Shown here: positions 6,974 to 16,522 of the stretch, one piece after another
Layout of the letters: each line of letters starts with the position of its first letter
How positions within the stretch are numbered: position 1 is the first letter of the stretch
Source of the DNA: Bacteriovorax stolpii
Lineage (GTDB): Bacteria > Bdellovibrionota > Bacteriovoracia > Bacteriovoracales > Bacteriovoracaceae
Direction: 5' to 3'
Length of the DNA: 58,792 nt
Assembly (NCBI GenBank): GCA_945860895.1
Contig: CAMASK010000008.1
Location: 1-58,792 of the forward strand
Made by a program: the position numbers and the translations under genes
The notes under the pieces: generated by a model
The model's input: only the letters and a program-made list of their open reading frames with translations
Database searches by the model: none
Told to the model about the DNA's origin: nothing

Positions 6974-8614
6974 CTATAGATTTAATTTAAGTCTACCGGC
7001 ATTTACGTCGGCACGATAGCGTAAGTAACTTAAGGCAAACACACCATAGGAAAACTTGATTGGCACACGGAGCATCTCATCTTGATAACTATCAAACATG
7101 GGACCATTGTAGGCCAAAATTTGGCCAACAAGCTCTTGAGTGATAAGTCTTGAGAATTCATCATTCCACATTTGTTGGCGAAAATATTTCTTCTTCTCTT
7201 GAAGCTGAACATTGATGTGACGGGAAACTTCATCACGAAATTTTAAACGGCTTTCTTCATCAATCTCATTTGTAAGTTGAACCCATTTGGTTTTCACATG
7301 CCGCAGATAATTTTTCGAGAGCTTAAGTTCAAAGTTGAGCGCCAGCTTATCAGTGTCATCTACCACTCTATCCATTTCACCAAGTGTGACAAAAAAATCA
7401 AGACCAAAACCGGTTGTTCTTAAATCGGCCAGATCGCGCCTTGGTTGTGCTTTTATTTTTAGTGACTCTTCAAACAGCATATCCTTTGAGAAAGTATTCA
7501 GGGCAAAATTCGCCCATTGATTCCAGCGCTCATCGATACTGCTTTTGGCAATGGCCGCAAGATCTCGATAAGAATCCACTCCAAAAATCACATCGGGAAC
7601 ACCAGTCATGACAGAGATAAAAAAGCTTGTTTCAAAAATTGGATCTTCAAGTTCCATTTTTTTAATCCATGTTTTTACTTCTGGAATCGTACTTGAGGCT
7701 GAATAGTCCTGAAATTTAAAATGATAACAATAAAGTTTTGCCAGATCAGTATAAAGACCGGTTGAACCAACCGACGCTGGAAATTTTTCTTTAAATTTAT
7801 CTGCCGATACACTCCGACAAATGAGATCATCACAGCCAACCTGAATGGTCTCTTTAGGAGCTGAAACTTGTTTAAAGCCTTGGACCGGGTCGTATTTATC
7901 CTGGACACCAATTAAATTTTTAAAAATAAAAGACATGATAAATGGATTTTTTAAATAGGGACTCATAATCCTATAATCCACAACATCACCACCCCATGAA
8001 CAAAAAGCTTTAAAATTATTGATCGCCTGATCAAATTCATTTGAGCGACTCTGAGTGGACTCTGTTTTTTCTTTGTAAATGGCAGTGGCAAAAGAAGAAG
8101 TCTCAATGGAAGGAATTAAATGAAGTGGTGGTTCTTTGTAATAATGGCCAAATGATTGCTCAAGTCTCTTGAGAGAAAAAACAGTGATGTTTTTTGAGCA
8201 ATAATTCTTCACCAAATTGTTACTCAAGGTTTTGAAAGAACCCTCTTCCATTTCCATTTTTTTGGCGTACGCCGCTATGGTTTTAATGCTGGTATCAAGA
8301 CCGATATATTGTAGAGTGGCAGCAATTGAGCGCTTCGCCTGTTTTTCCATCCAGGGAGTTGAATAAACTGGGGCCGCATAAAGAGAGCAACTTTCCTGCA
8401 AATTGATGCCGCTATTGAAGGTATTTTGATAAAGTTTTAGCTTGGCATTTTCACTCGCGACTGATTTGTCATAAATATTGGAAAAGATGAAGTACAAAGG
8501 ATCTTGTTGGTATTCGTCGACGGCTTCACCCATTAGAATTCCCTCTACCGGCACAAGGGCGTGTAGCGAAGAGGTTAAAATAAATAAATACCCGACAATT
8601 ATTGTTTTGAGCAT
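6974..8614 (-). CDS. Secreted protein of unknown function
   Basis: No family recognised. The 546 residues begin with a Sec-type signal peptide (MLKTIIVGYLFILTSSLHA, cleavage probably after residue 19). The mature part is mostly helical-looking and carries a modest number of cysteines (CSLYAAP, NYCSKN, AFCSWGG, GCDDLICRS, LYCYHF) that could form disulphides in the periplasm. The C-terminal third is rich in charged helices such as KLSKNYLRHVKTKWVQL. It is divergent from the TPR-like gene at 8659 with only 44 bases between the starts, so the two probably share a regulatory region and perhaps a job. Confidence 0.75.
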   Translation of the reverse strand: MLKTIIVGYLFILTSSLHALVPVEGILMGEAVDEYQQDPLYFIFSNIYDKSVASENAKLKLYQNTFNSGINLQESCSLYAAPVYSTPWMEKQAKRSIAATLQYIGLDTSIKTIAAYAKKMEMEEGSFKTLSNNLVKNYCSKNITVFSLKRLEQSFGHYYKEPPLHLIPSIETSSFATAIYKEKTESTQSRSNEFDQAINNFKAFCSWGGDVVDYRIMSPYLKNPFIMSFIFKNLIGVQDKYDPVQGFKQVSAPKETIQVGCDDLICRSVSADKFKEKFPASVGSTGLYTDLAKLYCYHFKFQDYSASSTIPEVKTWIKKMELEDPIFETSFFISVMTGVPDVIFGVDSYRDLAAIAKSSIDERWNQWANFALNTFSKDMLFEESLKIKAQPRRDLADLRTTGFGLDFFVTLGEMDRVVDDTDKLALNFELKLSKNYLRHVKTKWVQLTNEIDEESRLKFRDEVSRHINVQLQEKKKYFRQQMWNDEFSRLITQELVGQILAYNGPMFDSYQDEMLRVPIKFSYGVFALSYLRYRADVNAGRLKLNL

Positions 8615-8658
8615 AAGTGATTTTTAAACTTATCGGAGATTCTTTCGATAGGTTTACT

Positions 8659-10086
8659 ATGAAAGTTATTGTTTTGGGACTTATGCTTATTTTTGAGCTT
8701 GAAGCTGCAACGGTGGATATTCCGTTCACTTCAAGTAGTGATCAAGCCTCCATGACTACGGACCTTGCTAGTCGCCGGGGACAGCTCAAGCCTCCTCCTA
8801 TGCCGCTGGATGCACGGGAATTAAACTTAACCATGTTCTCTGTGATTCAAGAGCAAAATGCTGATCTTAAACGAGTGAAGTATTACCTGATAAATGGTGA
8901 AACTCGTCTGGCCCAGGTCCATCTGAGCAAACTCGCCTATACGAATACAAAACTTAAACCAGTGATTAATCGTTACCTGGGAATACTCGCCTTTATTGAA
9001 GGTCGTTTTGAAAAATCCTATGAGTATCTAAACCTGAAGGAGCTTCAGGAGATTTCTCATTATAAGAAAATTTGTACCTTAAAAGCTCTCAATCTCATTG
9101 TTCTGGATCAAAAAAATAAGCTTGAAACCGAATGGCGAAATTGTTTGATGATCAACCTAAAGAATTTTGATGAAAATCACTTCGTATGGATTGATACACT
9201 CGTCCAATTAAAATTAAATCCACGACGAGGCCTGACTAAGACTCCTTTTAAAGGAGTCAAGATCGCAAGTCTGTCAAATGAGCAGTTAAAAATCATTCTT
9301 AAACTTGCACTTTATTTGAATCAGGAAAAAATTGTTGAAGATCAGTTGAATTATCTGGATATTACGCAAGTTAATGATAACGAAGTCAGGGAATTAATAG
9401 GTCAGATTTATTTTCGCCTGGGCTCTCTGGTGAAAGCTTACCGTTTCATAGAAGATTTAAAGTCTCCTAATGCTGAAAATATCAAAGGCAATCTTTACGT
9501 TCTTCGAAAGAAATATGAACTTGCCTACGCTCAATTTAAACTTGCACTAGAGCAAAAACAAAATTCTCAAAATGCAATGGAACGCATTCTCCCTTTAGCG
9601 TGGCTTCTGGGTGACTGGGAAGAAGGGGCAAAAATTGCAGAAAGAGTTATCGCTGCCCCTCAGACTCAGATTAATAAAATGGCTCTGGTGGCAGCTTTTT
9701 ATACTCAAAAAGGTGACTATGATAAGGCCAAAGAAACCATGGATAACATCGTCACACGATCGCGCAAAGGAACAGAAATTGATGTGACTCAGTTACATAG
9801 TTTCGTAGGCCTTATGCAAAATAAAGTTAATGTTGTTAAGAAACAAGCGGCCATGAGTTGTAATCAATATGACTTAATTAATTGTTGGTTGAGTCTTCAA
9901 CTTGAACAATGGGATTCATTTCCCCTCACGATTAGACGTCCGGATAAACTTCCTGTAAAAAAAGAATGGGAGAGATTGTCTCAGGAAAATTTAAACCAAC
10001 CTTTGCAGGAAACAGTTTACGTCAACCAACTTGATATTGAAGAATTAGACGATAAATTGATAAAACTCATACCAGATGGACAATAA
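8659..10086 (+). CDS. Secreted TPR-like repeat protein
   Basis: 475 residues from the ATG at 8659. The frame opens 42 bases earlier, but only this start gives a signal peptide at the N-terminus (MKVIVLGLMLIFELEAATVD). The body is a series of paired helices of the tetratricopeptide kind, for example RLAQVHLSKLAYTNTKLKPV, YELAYAQFKLALEQKQ and MALVAAFYTQKGDYDKAKET, so a periplasmic scaffold or adaptor is likely. The client is unknown. It overlaps the following alpha/beta hydrolase gene by 11 bases, which suggests joint expression. Confidence 0.75.
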   Translation: MKVIVLGLMLIFELEAATVDIPFTSSSDQASMTTDLASRRGQLKPPPMPLDARELNLTMFSVIQEQNADLKRVKYYLINGETRLAQVHLSKLAYTNTKLKPVINRYLGILAFIEGRFEKSYEYLNLKELQEISHYKKICTLKALNLIVLDQKNKLETEWRNCLMINLKNFDENHFVWIDTLVQLKLNPRRGLTKTPFKGVKIASLSNEQLKIILKLALYLNQEKIVEDQLNYLDITQVNDNEVRELIGQIYFRLGSLVKAYRFIEDLKSPNAENIKGNLYVLRKKYELAYAQFKLALEQKQNSQNAMERILPLAWLLGDWEEGAKIAERVIAAPQTQINKMALVAAFYTQKGDYDKAKETMDNIVTRSRKGTEIDVTQLHSFVGLMQNKVNVVKKQAAMSCNQYDLINCWLSLQLEQWDSFPLTIRRPDKLPVKKEWERLSQENLNQPLQETVYVNQLDIEELDDKLIKLIPDGQ

Positions 10087-10807
10087 AGTTATCATTATTC
10101 ACGGATTAAATAATAATTTAGAGTGCTTTTTTCCCCTTTTGGAAAAGCTTAAAACAGTTGGTCTTGAGGGTGAACTTTTAAGTCTTCCTGGTCATGGTAA
10201 AATACGCCAAGAAGCAAAAGATTTTGCAAATGCTCAAATTGTCTTTGATCAATCTATGCAAAAACTTATCCAAAGTGCTCCTTATAGCGTAATCGCATTT
10301 TCTCAAGGAGCCTTGTATCTCGAACTATGGCTGGAAAAACATCAGGGCCGAATGCCAGATTCACAGGTTCTTTTGGCCCCGGCCTTATTTATCAGACACT
10401 TTAAAAAATTGAATTTCATCATGTCTAGACTGCCTTCGTTTGCTTTTATCATAAGTCAAATGCCCAAAAAATTGCGGCGTTTTCCTTATTTACATATCTG
10501 GGAGTATCGAACACTTTTCAACAAAGCACAGAGCTACCTTCAGGTCTATTCACCGGTCAAAGTACCCACACTTATACTCGTTGATCCAAAGGATGAATTA
10601 GTGGATGCTCAAAAACTAAAAGAGGAATTGGATAACAGAAATTCCGGTGCGCAAATTATTTTTTTTGAACGTCCCTATTTGTCAGGAAGAAGACCCGGTA
10701 AGTATCATGTACTGTTTCATCCGGACTATTTTAGCGCCCAAGACTGGGATCATTTCACATTACAAATAAGTGAATTTATAAAAAAGAGTTCTAGGCCTGA
10801 GGCTTGA
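10076..10807 (+). CDS. Alpha/beta-hydrolase fold protein
   Basis: A 243-residue cytoplasmic protein with an alpha/beta-hydrolase layout: oxyanion-hole strand VIIIHGLNNN, LSLPGHGKI, and a nucleophile elbow AFSQG with S76 as probable nucleophile. The Asp of ILVDPKDELVD and the His of KYHVLFHPDYF are candidates for the rest of the triad. The elbow is AxSxG rather than the common GxSxG. The substrate is unknown; an esterase or lipase-like activity is likely. The start overlaps the previous gene and the 3' end overlaps the convergent spoVR-like gene by 17 bases. Confidence 0.75.
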   Translation: MDNKVIIIHGLNNNLECFFPLLEKLKTVGLEGELLSLPGHGKIRQEAKDFANAQIVFDQSMQKLIQSAPYSVIAFSQGALYLELWLEKHQGRMPDSQVLLAPALFIRHFKKLNFIMSRLPSFAFIISQMPKKLRRFPYLHIWEYRTLFNKAQSYLQVYSPVKVPTLILVDPKDELVDAQKLKEELDNRNSGAQIIFFERPYLSGRRPGKYHVLFHPDYFSAQDWDHFTLQISEFIKKSSRPEA

Positions 10808-12296
10808 ACTCTTTACCGTCAAAGTGAAACACAACTTCTTTTTCTTCATATTTCGTTTTTAAGTTTACCGGACGACGCCAGATCGCGAAAAGATTTCGAA
10901 GAGTTTCATTGGCAAAACCCACATCCAAATCAACACCATAATGAACATGATTGAGAAGAAGTTCTTTACGGTTCATGTAGTTACCGTCTTCCACTTCTAT
11001 GATGGGTTGTCCAAAATTGGTCAATTGCGAAAGCAGTTTTTGTTTTATCGCCTTAAAATCTTTTGAATCAATTTCAAATCGTCCTGAGCGAGGATTGTAC
11101 TTATAAGTAAACAACTGCTGACGTTCACAAAAATCAGGAGTTAAAAATTCATCAATGAATGAAATATCATTATGAGATTTTCTCACTTCAAAGATTTTTT
11201 CCTTTCCCTTACCCAGTTTAGTGTCCCAGCTAAGTTTATCTTTCATGTTAGTACATTCATTGTAGTCTTTACCAAACATCCCGCGGTTCCAGCGGTACTC
11301 AATGTCACGCATAAGCTCAATCCCAACTTTATAAGGATTGATATTCTGCTTCGACATATGCATCACACCAGCATGCTTATCAGCGAAATCTACAATTTCT
11401 GAGGCATCCAGGGCTTTTTGAGTCATGATAGTTGAATGCCAGTAGCTGGCCCAACCTTCATTCATAATTTTTGTCATTCGCTGAGGCAGAAAATAGTAAG
11501 CTTCTTCGCGCAAGATACCAATGATATCGGCCTGCCACTCCTCAATGGGAGCATGTTGAATCAAGTAACCCAAAATATCTTTGGTACTTACTTGAGTACG
11601 TTCGGCCACAATATGCTCTTGGGCTTCTTCTTTCTTTTCGTCTTTTTTAGAACTACGCGCTTTAGTTCTCATAAATGATTTCAAGGCCGCGGAACGGTCA
11701 TCAATTAAGTAGCCATCATCCTCAGATTCAACTTTTTCCTGTTCCACCAGCTCTTTACGGCTACGTTTAAGGGCTGAGGTTTCAAAAAGTTCATTTATAT
11801 CTAAAAGATTTTCAAGAGAAAGAACTTTATCAATGAAAGCCTCAACGGCATCAGCACCAAAACGCTCCATATAGCGACGGATTTTCGTTCCATGGTTTGC
11901 CATGACGTCCATCATATTGCGATTGGTGTTAGAGAACCAGGCGTTGTTTTTAAAGAAATCATTGTGGCCATAAACGTGTGCCATCACGATTTTCTGATCA
12001 ACCCAGTTATTGGCCTGTAAAAGATAAGCGTAACAAGGGTTGGTGTTGATCACCATTTCATAAATTTTTTGAAGGCCATAAGCATAGCCCTTAGAGAGCT
12101 GATCATAATCCATCCCGAATTTCCAATGAGGATAGCGGTTAGGAAAGCCGCCCTGAGCAGCTAAAATATTAATCGTGTCATAATCACAAACTTCAAAAAT
12201 TTGGGGATAAAAATCCAGACCGTAGTCTCGGGCATATTGTTCAATCTGATTTTTCAGGGCCAGTAACTCACCCGTGATAGGTTTGGTACGGTTCAT
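10791..12296 (-). CDS. SpoVR/YcgB family protein
   Basis: A 501-residue member of the SpoVR family. It is recognised from the N-terminal YARDYGLDFYPQIFEVCDYD, AAQGGFPNRYPHWKFGMDYD, and the histidine-bearing VMAHVYGHNDFFKNN and MNEGWASYWHSTIM segments, followed by the C-terminal domain with VDLDVGFANETLRNLF. An acidic/basic insert near residues 190-230 looks less conserved. The molecular function is not established; it co-occurs with PrkA and YeaH in many Proteobacteria and is linked to stationary-phase and stress physiology. The start directly abuts the yeaH stop with AAGGG six bases before the ATG, so the two are coupled. Confidence 0.93.
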   Translation of the reverse strand: MNRTKPITGELLALKNQIEQYARDYGLDFYPQIFEVCDYDTINILAAQGGFPNRYPHWKFGMDYDQLSKGYAYGLQKIYEMVINTNPCYAYLLQANNWVDQKIVMAHVYGHNDFFKNNAWFSNTNRNMMDVMANHGTKIRRYMERFGADAVEAFIDKVLSLENLLDINELFETSALKRSRKELVEQEKVESEDDGYLIDDRSAALKSFMRTKARSSKKDEKKEEAQEHIVAERTQVSTKDILGYLIQHAPIEEWQADIIGILREEAYYFLPQRMTKIMNEGWASYWHSTIMTQKALDASEIVDFADKHAGVMHMSKQNINPYKVGIELMRDIEYRWNRGMFGKDYNECTNMKDKLSWDTKLGKGKEKIFEVRKSHNDISFIDEFLTPDFCERQQLFTYKYNPRSGRFEIDSKDFKAIKQKLLSQLTNFGQPIIEVEDGNYMNRKELLLNHVHYGVDLDVGFANETLRNLFAIWRRPVNLKTKYEEKEVVFHFDGKEFKPQA

Positions 12297-13415
12297 CTAT
12301 TTCCCTTTACTCAAAAATTCCTTAATGGAATCCAGAATACCTTCTTTATTTTTAATCTTACTCAAAGTGAGTTTGTCTGAATTCCCGCCATATTTAGCAG
12401 TTAAATCCTTATAAAACTGACCTGAGCCGTAACGACTCTCCACTTGCCCATAACAAAACACGTTGGAAGCAGGGAAAATGTGATTGTCCAAAAGATCGAG
12501 ACATAATTTCGTATCATCTGCAGACCAGTTATCACCGTCTGAGAAGTGAAACGGATAGATATTCCATTCATTTGGATTGTAATCTTTATCAATAATCTCT
12601 TTGCACAAATTATAGGCCGAAGAAATAAGTGTTCCCCCACTCTCGCGAGTACGGAAAAACGTATGCTCATCAACTTCTTTGGCAGTAGCATCGTGAATGA
12701 TATAGCGAATTTTGATATCTTTGTACTGAGACTTTAACCACAAGTTGATCCAGAAAGATTCCGTACGAACAATTTCTTTCTGCTCATCACCCATAGATCC
12801 CGAAACGTCCATCATGTAGATAACAACTGCGGCATTTTGCATTTCCACTTTTGTATCTGAAGAACGATAACGGAAATCTCTTCGAACAGGAATCACAGCT
12901 GGATTATCAGGATCATAAGAATCTGTAGCAATCTGACGCTTCAAGGCCTGCTTATAAGTACGACGTAAATGTCTAAGTGAATCTGGTCCAGTAGTTCCGA
13001 TATTGGTATAACGATCGACCACAGATTTAAGAGATTTCTTACCTTTCGGCTCAATATTAGGAAGCTCTAATTCTTCTCCAAGAATGCGAGCAAGTTCCTC
13101 AAGAGAAAGCTCTACTTCTAATTCCTTATTCCCTTCACCCTCACCAGTTTCACCTTGTCCAGGTTGACCATTAGGATCTTGCTGTCCATCAACCGGATCA
13201 CCCGGCTGACCTTGACCCTGCCCCATTCCTCCTTGTGATTTATCACCAAATTTGAAACGAGGAATATCAATAGTCGGCATAGGAACTGTGAACTTATCTG
13301 TACCCTTAGGTATGATTTGGGAACCGTGAGAAACATACTTTCGTAGGTTCTCACGGATTCTGCCTTTTACGATCTTACGAAATCGGGCATGGTCACGTTT
13401 AATTGGATGATCCAC
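12297..13415 (-). CDS. YeaH/YhbH family (DUF444) VWA-like protein
   Basis: A 372-residue DUF444 protein. The N-terminus ([20 protein letters not shown]) and the linker rich in glycine, proline and glutamine (residues 60-98) are typical. The VWA-like domain carries a MIDAS motif D203-V-S205-G-S207 in [11 protein letters not shown]. The start is a GTG with AAGGGG five bases upstream. It is the middle gene of the PrkA-YeaH-SpoVR trio, 15 bases after prkA. The linker differs from neighbours only in low complexity. It probably acts with the kinase PrkA in stress or stationary-phase signalling, but no biochemical activity is known. Confidence 0.93.
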   Translation of the reverse strand: MDHPIKRDHARFRKIVKGRIRENLRKYVSHGSQIIPKGTDKFTVPMPTIDIPRFKFGDKSQGGMGQGQGQPGDPVDGQQDPNGQPGQGETGEGEGNKELEVELSLEELARILGEELELPNIEPKGKKSLKSVVDRYTNIGTTGPDSLRHLRRTYKQALKRQIATDSYDPDNPAVIPVRRDFRYRSSDTKVEMQNAAVVIYMMDVSGSMGDEQKEIVRTESFWINLWLKSQYKDIKIRYIIHDATAKEVDEHTFFRTRESGGTLISSAYNLCKEIIDKDYNPNEWNIYPFHFSDGDNWSADDTKLCLDLLDNHIFPASNVFCYGQVESRYGSGQFYKDLTAKYGGNSDKLTLSKIKNKEGILDSIKEFLSKGK

Positions 13416-13430
13416 ACTAACCCCTTGTCA

Positions 13431-15488
13431 CTAAGACTTAATTGAATCGCCTTTAGCAAAGATACTGGCCACGAAGTTTAACGCATCCGTTGCACAGATA
13501 TCACAGTAGCCAAAGTTTTTAATCAAACGAGATTTAACCACTTCAATTTTCTCCTGGGTCTGTTTATCAACCACGTTTGAGATAATTGTTGTGAGTTTAA
13601 TCGTATCGCGCTGATCTTCGAATAATTTAAGTTCAAGAGCACGGTGAAGACGCTCATTCATTTTGTAATCAAATTGCTTACCTTCAATGGCCAGAGCACC
13701 GATGTAATTCATAAGTTCGCGGCGAAAATCATCTTTGCGGGATTCAGGAATATCGATTTTCTCTTCGATGGCACGCATGAAGCGCTCATCAGCTTCCTCT
13801 AATTTATTAGAGTATTTGTTACGAATTTTTTCTTTCTGAGTATAGGCTTTAACATTATCCACGTAGTTAGCACACAAAGTCTGGATCGCTGATTCATCTA
13901 CTGAGATAGCTTTTTGCACATCATTTTTGACGATATCTTCGTATTCCTGACGACAAACTGCGAGCATCTCACGATATTGATCCATTTGTTCCGGAGAATT
14001 TACTAGTGCGTGGTGCTTAAGACCTGATTCAAGTTCGTTGAACACCATGAATGGATTTAAACAACCAATATGACCATTCTTGACCAGAGCATTTGAAATT
14101 TTATCCTGAATATAACGAGGAGAAATACCTTCAAGACCTTCTCGAACGGCTTCCTTACGAAGCTCTTTCACGTTGTCTTCATTGTAACCAGGAAGAGTTT
14201 TTCCGTTATATAGCTTCAATTTCTGAAGTTTAGTTAAATCCGATTTTTTTGGTTCTTCCAGACGAGTGAGAATCGCCCAAGTAGAGGCCATCTCAATGGT
14301 GTGAGGAGCAATGTGAATATTAGGAATTGTTTCTTTATTATAATCTTTACGATAAATGCGAGATTCCTGATCCAGACGAGTGATATAAGGAACATCTATT
14401 TTAACCGTACGATCCCGAAGAGCTTCCATGAATTCATTAGACTGAAGTTTTCGATACTCTGGTTCATTGGTGTGACCAAGAATCACGAGATCGATATTTG
14501 TCTGTGCGAATTTTTTCGGCTTAATTGATTGTTCTTGAGATGCACCTAGTAGATCATACAAGAAAGCTACATCAAGTTTTAACATCTCGATAAATTCAAC
14601 GATTCCTCGGTTAGCGATGTTAAATTCACCATCAAAGTTAAACGCACGTGGATCTGAATCAGAACCGTAAATGGCAATCTTGCGGTAGTTGATGTCTCCG
14701 GTTAATTCTGTAGAATCCTGGTTCTTTTCATCTTTTGGTTGAAATGTACCAATACCACGACGATCTTTTTCAGAAAGAATCAAACGCTTGACACGAAGAT
14801 GCTTCATCACTTTATTCCAGTCGCCATTGTACTTGAGCATGAATTCGCCCAGGATGAAGCGACAAGCTGGATTGACTTCACCTTTAATTTTTACTTTATA
14901 AATAGATTTAGTAACTTTCGCCAGCTCGCCGAGGAATTTCTCACGCACTTCAGGAGGAAGCAGCTTTAATGGTTCTTCGTGCATAGGACTGGCGAATAAT
15001 TTTTGTCCACCCAAGATTTGAGAACCTTCATCATCCACCCATTCATAAGTATAAAGAGCACCTTCATCTGTGCGAGAGTAATGTTCAAGACCCTTTTTCA
15101 AAAGACGAGACACAGAAGATTTCGCCGACCCTACTGGACCATGAAGAAGAAGCACACGTTTCTCAGTCCCGTAGCCAAGTGCCGCTGACTGGAAAAAGTT
15201 AACCATCTTCATTAAGTGAACATCAATTCCAAAGATTGCATCTTTACCATTCTCAAATGGATCATCAAAAAAATGATAACGAATCACATCTTTTTTATAT
15301 TCAGTGTACTGAGAAGTTCCGTAACTCATGATCATGTCATAAATACGCTGGAAGGAATTACGAGCGATGGAAGGATTCTTCATCACCATATCAACATAAT
15401 CCTGAAACGTTCCCTGCCAATGCAAGTGAGAAAAATCTTTGGGATTGTAGTGTTGAGAAATAAAAGCTTGAATATCAAAATTTGCCAT
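13431..15488 (-). CDS. prkA: PrkA family AAA+ / serine protein kinase
   Basis: 685 residues, near the ~640-residue norm. The N-terminal PrkA AAA-type domain includes the Walker A-like GPVGSAKSS at residues 117-125 and [15 protein letters not shown]. The C-terminal domain includes [20 protein letters not shown], and [19 protein letters not shown] near the end. Members phosphorylate serine residues, and some show ATP-dependent protease activity. GGGGGAG lies just before the ATG. A good promoter match (15532-15560) precedes it. It leads the three-gene unit and is divergent from a PP2C-type phosphatase, a pairing that invites the idea that the phosphatase opposes this kinase; that is inference only. 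Confidence 0.95.
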   Translation of the reverse strand: MANFDIQAFISQHYNPKDFSHLHWQGTFQDYVDMVMKNPSIARNSFQRIYDMIMSYGTSQYTEYKKDVIRYHFFDDPFENGKDAIFGIDVHLMKMVNFFQSAALGYGTEKRVLLLHGPVGSAKSSVSRLLKKGLEHYSRTDEGALYTYEWVDDEGSQILGGQKLFASPMHEEPLKLLPPEVREKFLGELAKVTKSIYKVKIKGEVNPACRFILGEFMLKYNGDWNKVMKHLRVKRLILSEKDRRGIGTFQPKDEKNQDSTELTGDINYRKIAIYGSDSDPRAFNFDGEFNIANRGIVEFIEMLKLDVAFLYDLLGASQEQSIKPKKFAQTNIDLVILGHTNEPEYRKLQSNEFMEALRDRTVKIDVPYITRLDQESRIYRKDYNKETIPNIHIAPHTIEMASTWAILTRLEEPKKSDLTKLQKLKLYNGKTLPGYNEDNVKELRKEAVREGLEGISPRYIQDKISNALVKNGHIGCLNPFMVFNELESGLKHHALVNSPEQMDQYREMLAVCRQEYEDIVKNDVQKAISVDESAIQTLCANYVDNVKAYTQKEKIRNKYSNKLEEADERFMRAIEEKIDIPESRKDDFRRELMNYIGALAIEGKQFDYKMNERLHRALELKLFEDQRDTIKLTTIISNVVDKQTQEKIEVVKSRLIKNFGYCDICATDALNFVASIFAKGDSIKS

Positions 15489-15531
15489 GGACTCCCCCTG
15501 AGGCAGTTTTGGGCGGATAAGCCCTTAATTT

Positions 15532-15560
15532 ATTGTACTCATTAAAGTTATCTTCTCCAA
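15532..15560 (-). promoter_or_regulatory. Putative sigma-70 promoter of the prkA operon
   Basis: On the minus strand TTGGAG (15560-15555) and TACAAT (15537-15532) are separated by 17 bases, about 45 bases before the prkA start. This is a sequence match without experimental support. Confidence 0.55.
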
Positions 15561-15640
15561 ACTATTCTGCCTAGAAGGTAAAAGAGCGCTTTCACCATTG
15601 TCGAGCCTTATGCTCAGGATTTTATGTTACTGATTTGTGT

Positions 15641-15668
15641 TTGACTAAAATGTCGTTAACCCTAATCA
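15641..15668 (+). promoter_or_regulatory. Possible promoter of the PP2C phosphatase gene
   Basis: TTGACT (15641-15646) is followed after 16 bases by TAATCA (15663-15668), 32 bases before the phosphatase ATG. The -35 box is good and the -10 box weak. Confidence 0.4.
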
Positions 15669-15700
15669 TATTAAAATAAGACTTTTTTTGAAGGCATGTT

Positions 15701-16447
15701 ATGGCAATACTTTGTGCAGGTGGCTCGGATATTGGTCGAAAAAGAAAAACCAATCAAGATTCCATCTGCGTTGACCACAAAAATCATTTTTATGCCGTTG
15801 CTGACGGTATGGGTGGGCACAATGGTGGAGACATTGCTTCTCAATTATCCGTCAAAGTGATGACTCCCTATTTAGAGCAGCATCAAGACATGGATGCGCA
15901 AAATTTGATGAAAACTTTGATTCAGCAAATCAACAGCGATATCCTTAAAAAAGCTGAAGAGAAGCCCGAGCTGCATGGAATGGGAACAACTGTGTCGGCC
16001 ATTTACTTTCATGGCCAAACTTTGGTTGTTGGAAATGTGGGAGACTCGCGAGTTTACCTGGTCAATAACAACCATATTTTCCAAATGACTCGAGATCACT
16101 CCTTTGTTCAGGAAAAACTGAATATGGGCATTTATTCACGAACAGAAGCAGTGAGAGATCCCCAAAAAAACGTACTGGTCCGATCAGTTGGCTTTGAAGC
16201 CGACATAAATGTGGATATTTTCCATTACCGCGTATGCAAAAATGATATCTTTATGATCTGCTCTGACGGATTGCATGGGAAAGTCAGCGACGCAGATATT
16301 CTCCACTTGATACAAAAGCATATTGTTGATCCGGCGACTTGCACAATGAAAGATGTGCAAGAAGCTGTGAGAGATCTTATTCAGCTGGCCAATGACAATG
16401 GCGGGCAAGATAACATCTCTGTTATCCTGGCAGTGGCCCAAGCCTAG
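15701..16447 (+). CDS. PP2C-type serine/threonine protein phosphatase
   Basis: 248 residues, the size of bacterial Stp/PrpC phosphatases, with no membrane segment. Metal-binding and catalytic motifs appear in order: GRKRKTNQDS, VADGMGGHNGGD, VVGNVGDSRVYLV, TRDHSFVQE, CSDGLHGKV and GGQDNISVI. It removes phosphate from serine or threonine in a Mn/Mg-dependent way. AAGG lies six bases before the ATG. No Hanks-type kinase is nearby; the closest kinase is PrkA, divergently encoded 212 bases away. Confidence 0.93.
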   Translation: MAILCAGGSDIGRKRKTNQDSICVDHKNHFYAVADGMGGHNGGDIASQLSVKVMTPYLEQHQDMDAQNLMKTLIQQINSDILKKAEEKPELHGMGTTVSAIYFHGQTLVVGNVGDSRVYLVNNNHIFQMTRDHSFVQEKLNMGIYSRTEAVRDPQKNVLVRSVGFEADINVDIFHYRVCKNDIFMICSDGLHGKVSDADILHLIQKHIVDPATCTMKDVQEAVRDLIQLANDNGGQDNISVILAVAQA

Positions 16448-16522
16448 TCAGAAACGTGCAACCTCGGAATTTTTCAGTCTTTATTGTTCCCAATTCTTTT
16501 GCCACGGCGTAAAATAATCAGC

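Noticed and set aside
15489-15700. Possible small RNA in the prkA-phosphatase gap
   Set aside because: Only divergent promoter matches and a four-base-pair stem were seen; no terminator or conserved structure supports an RNA gene.
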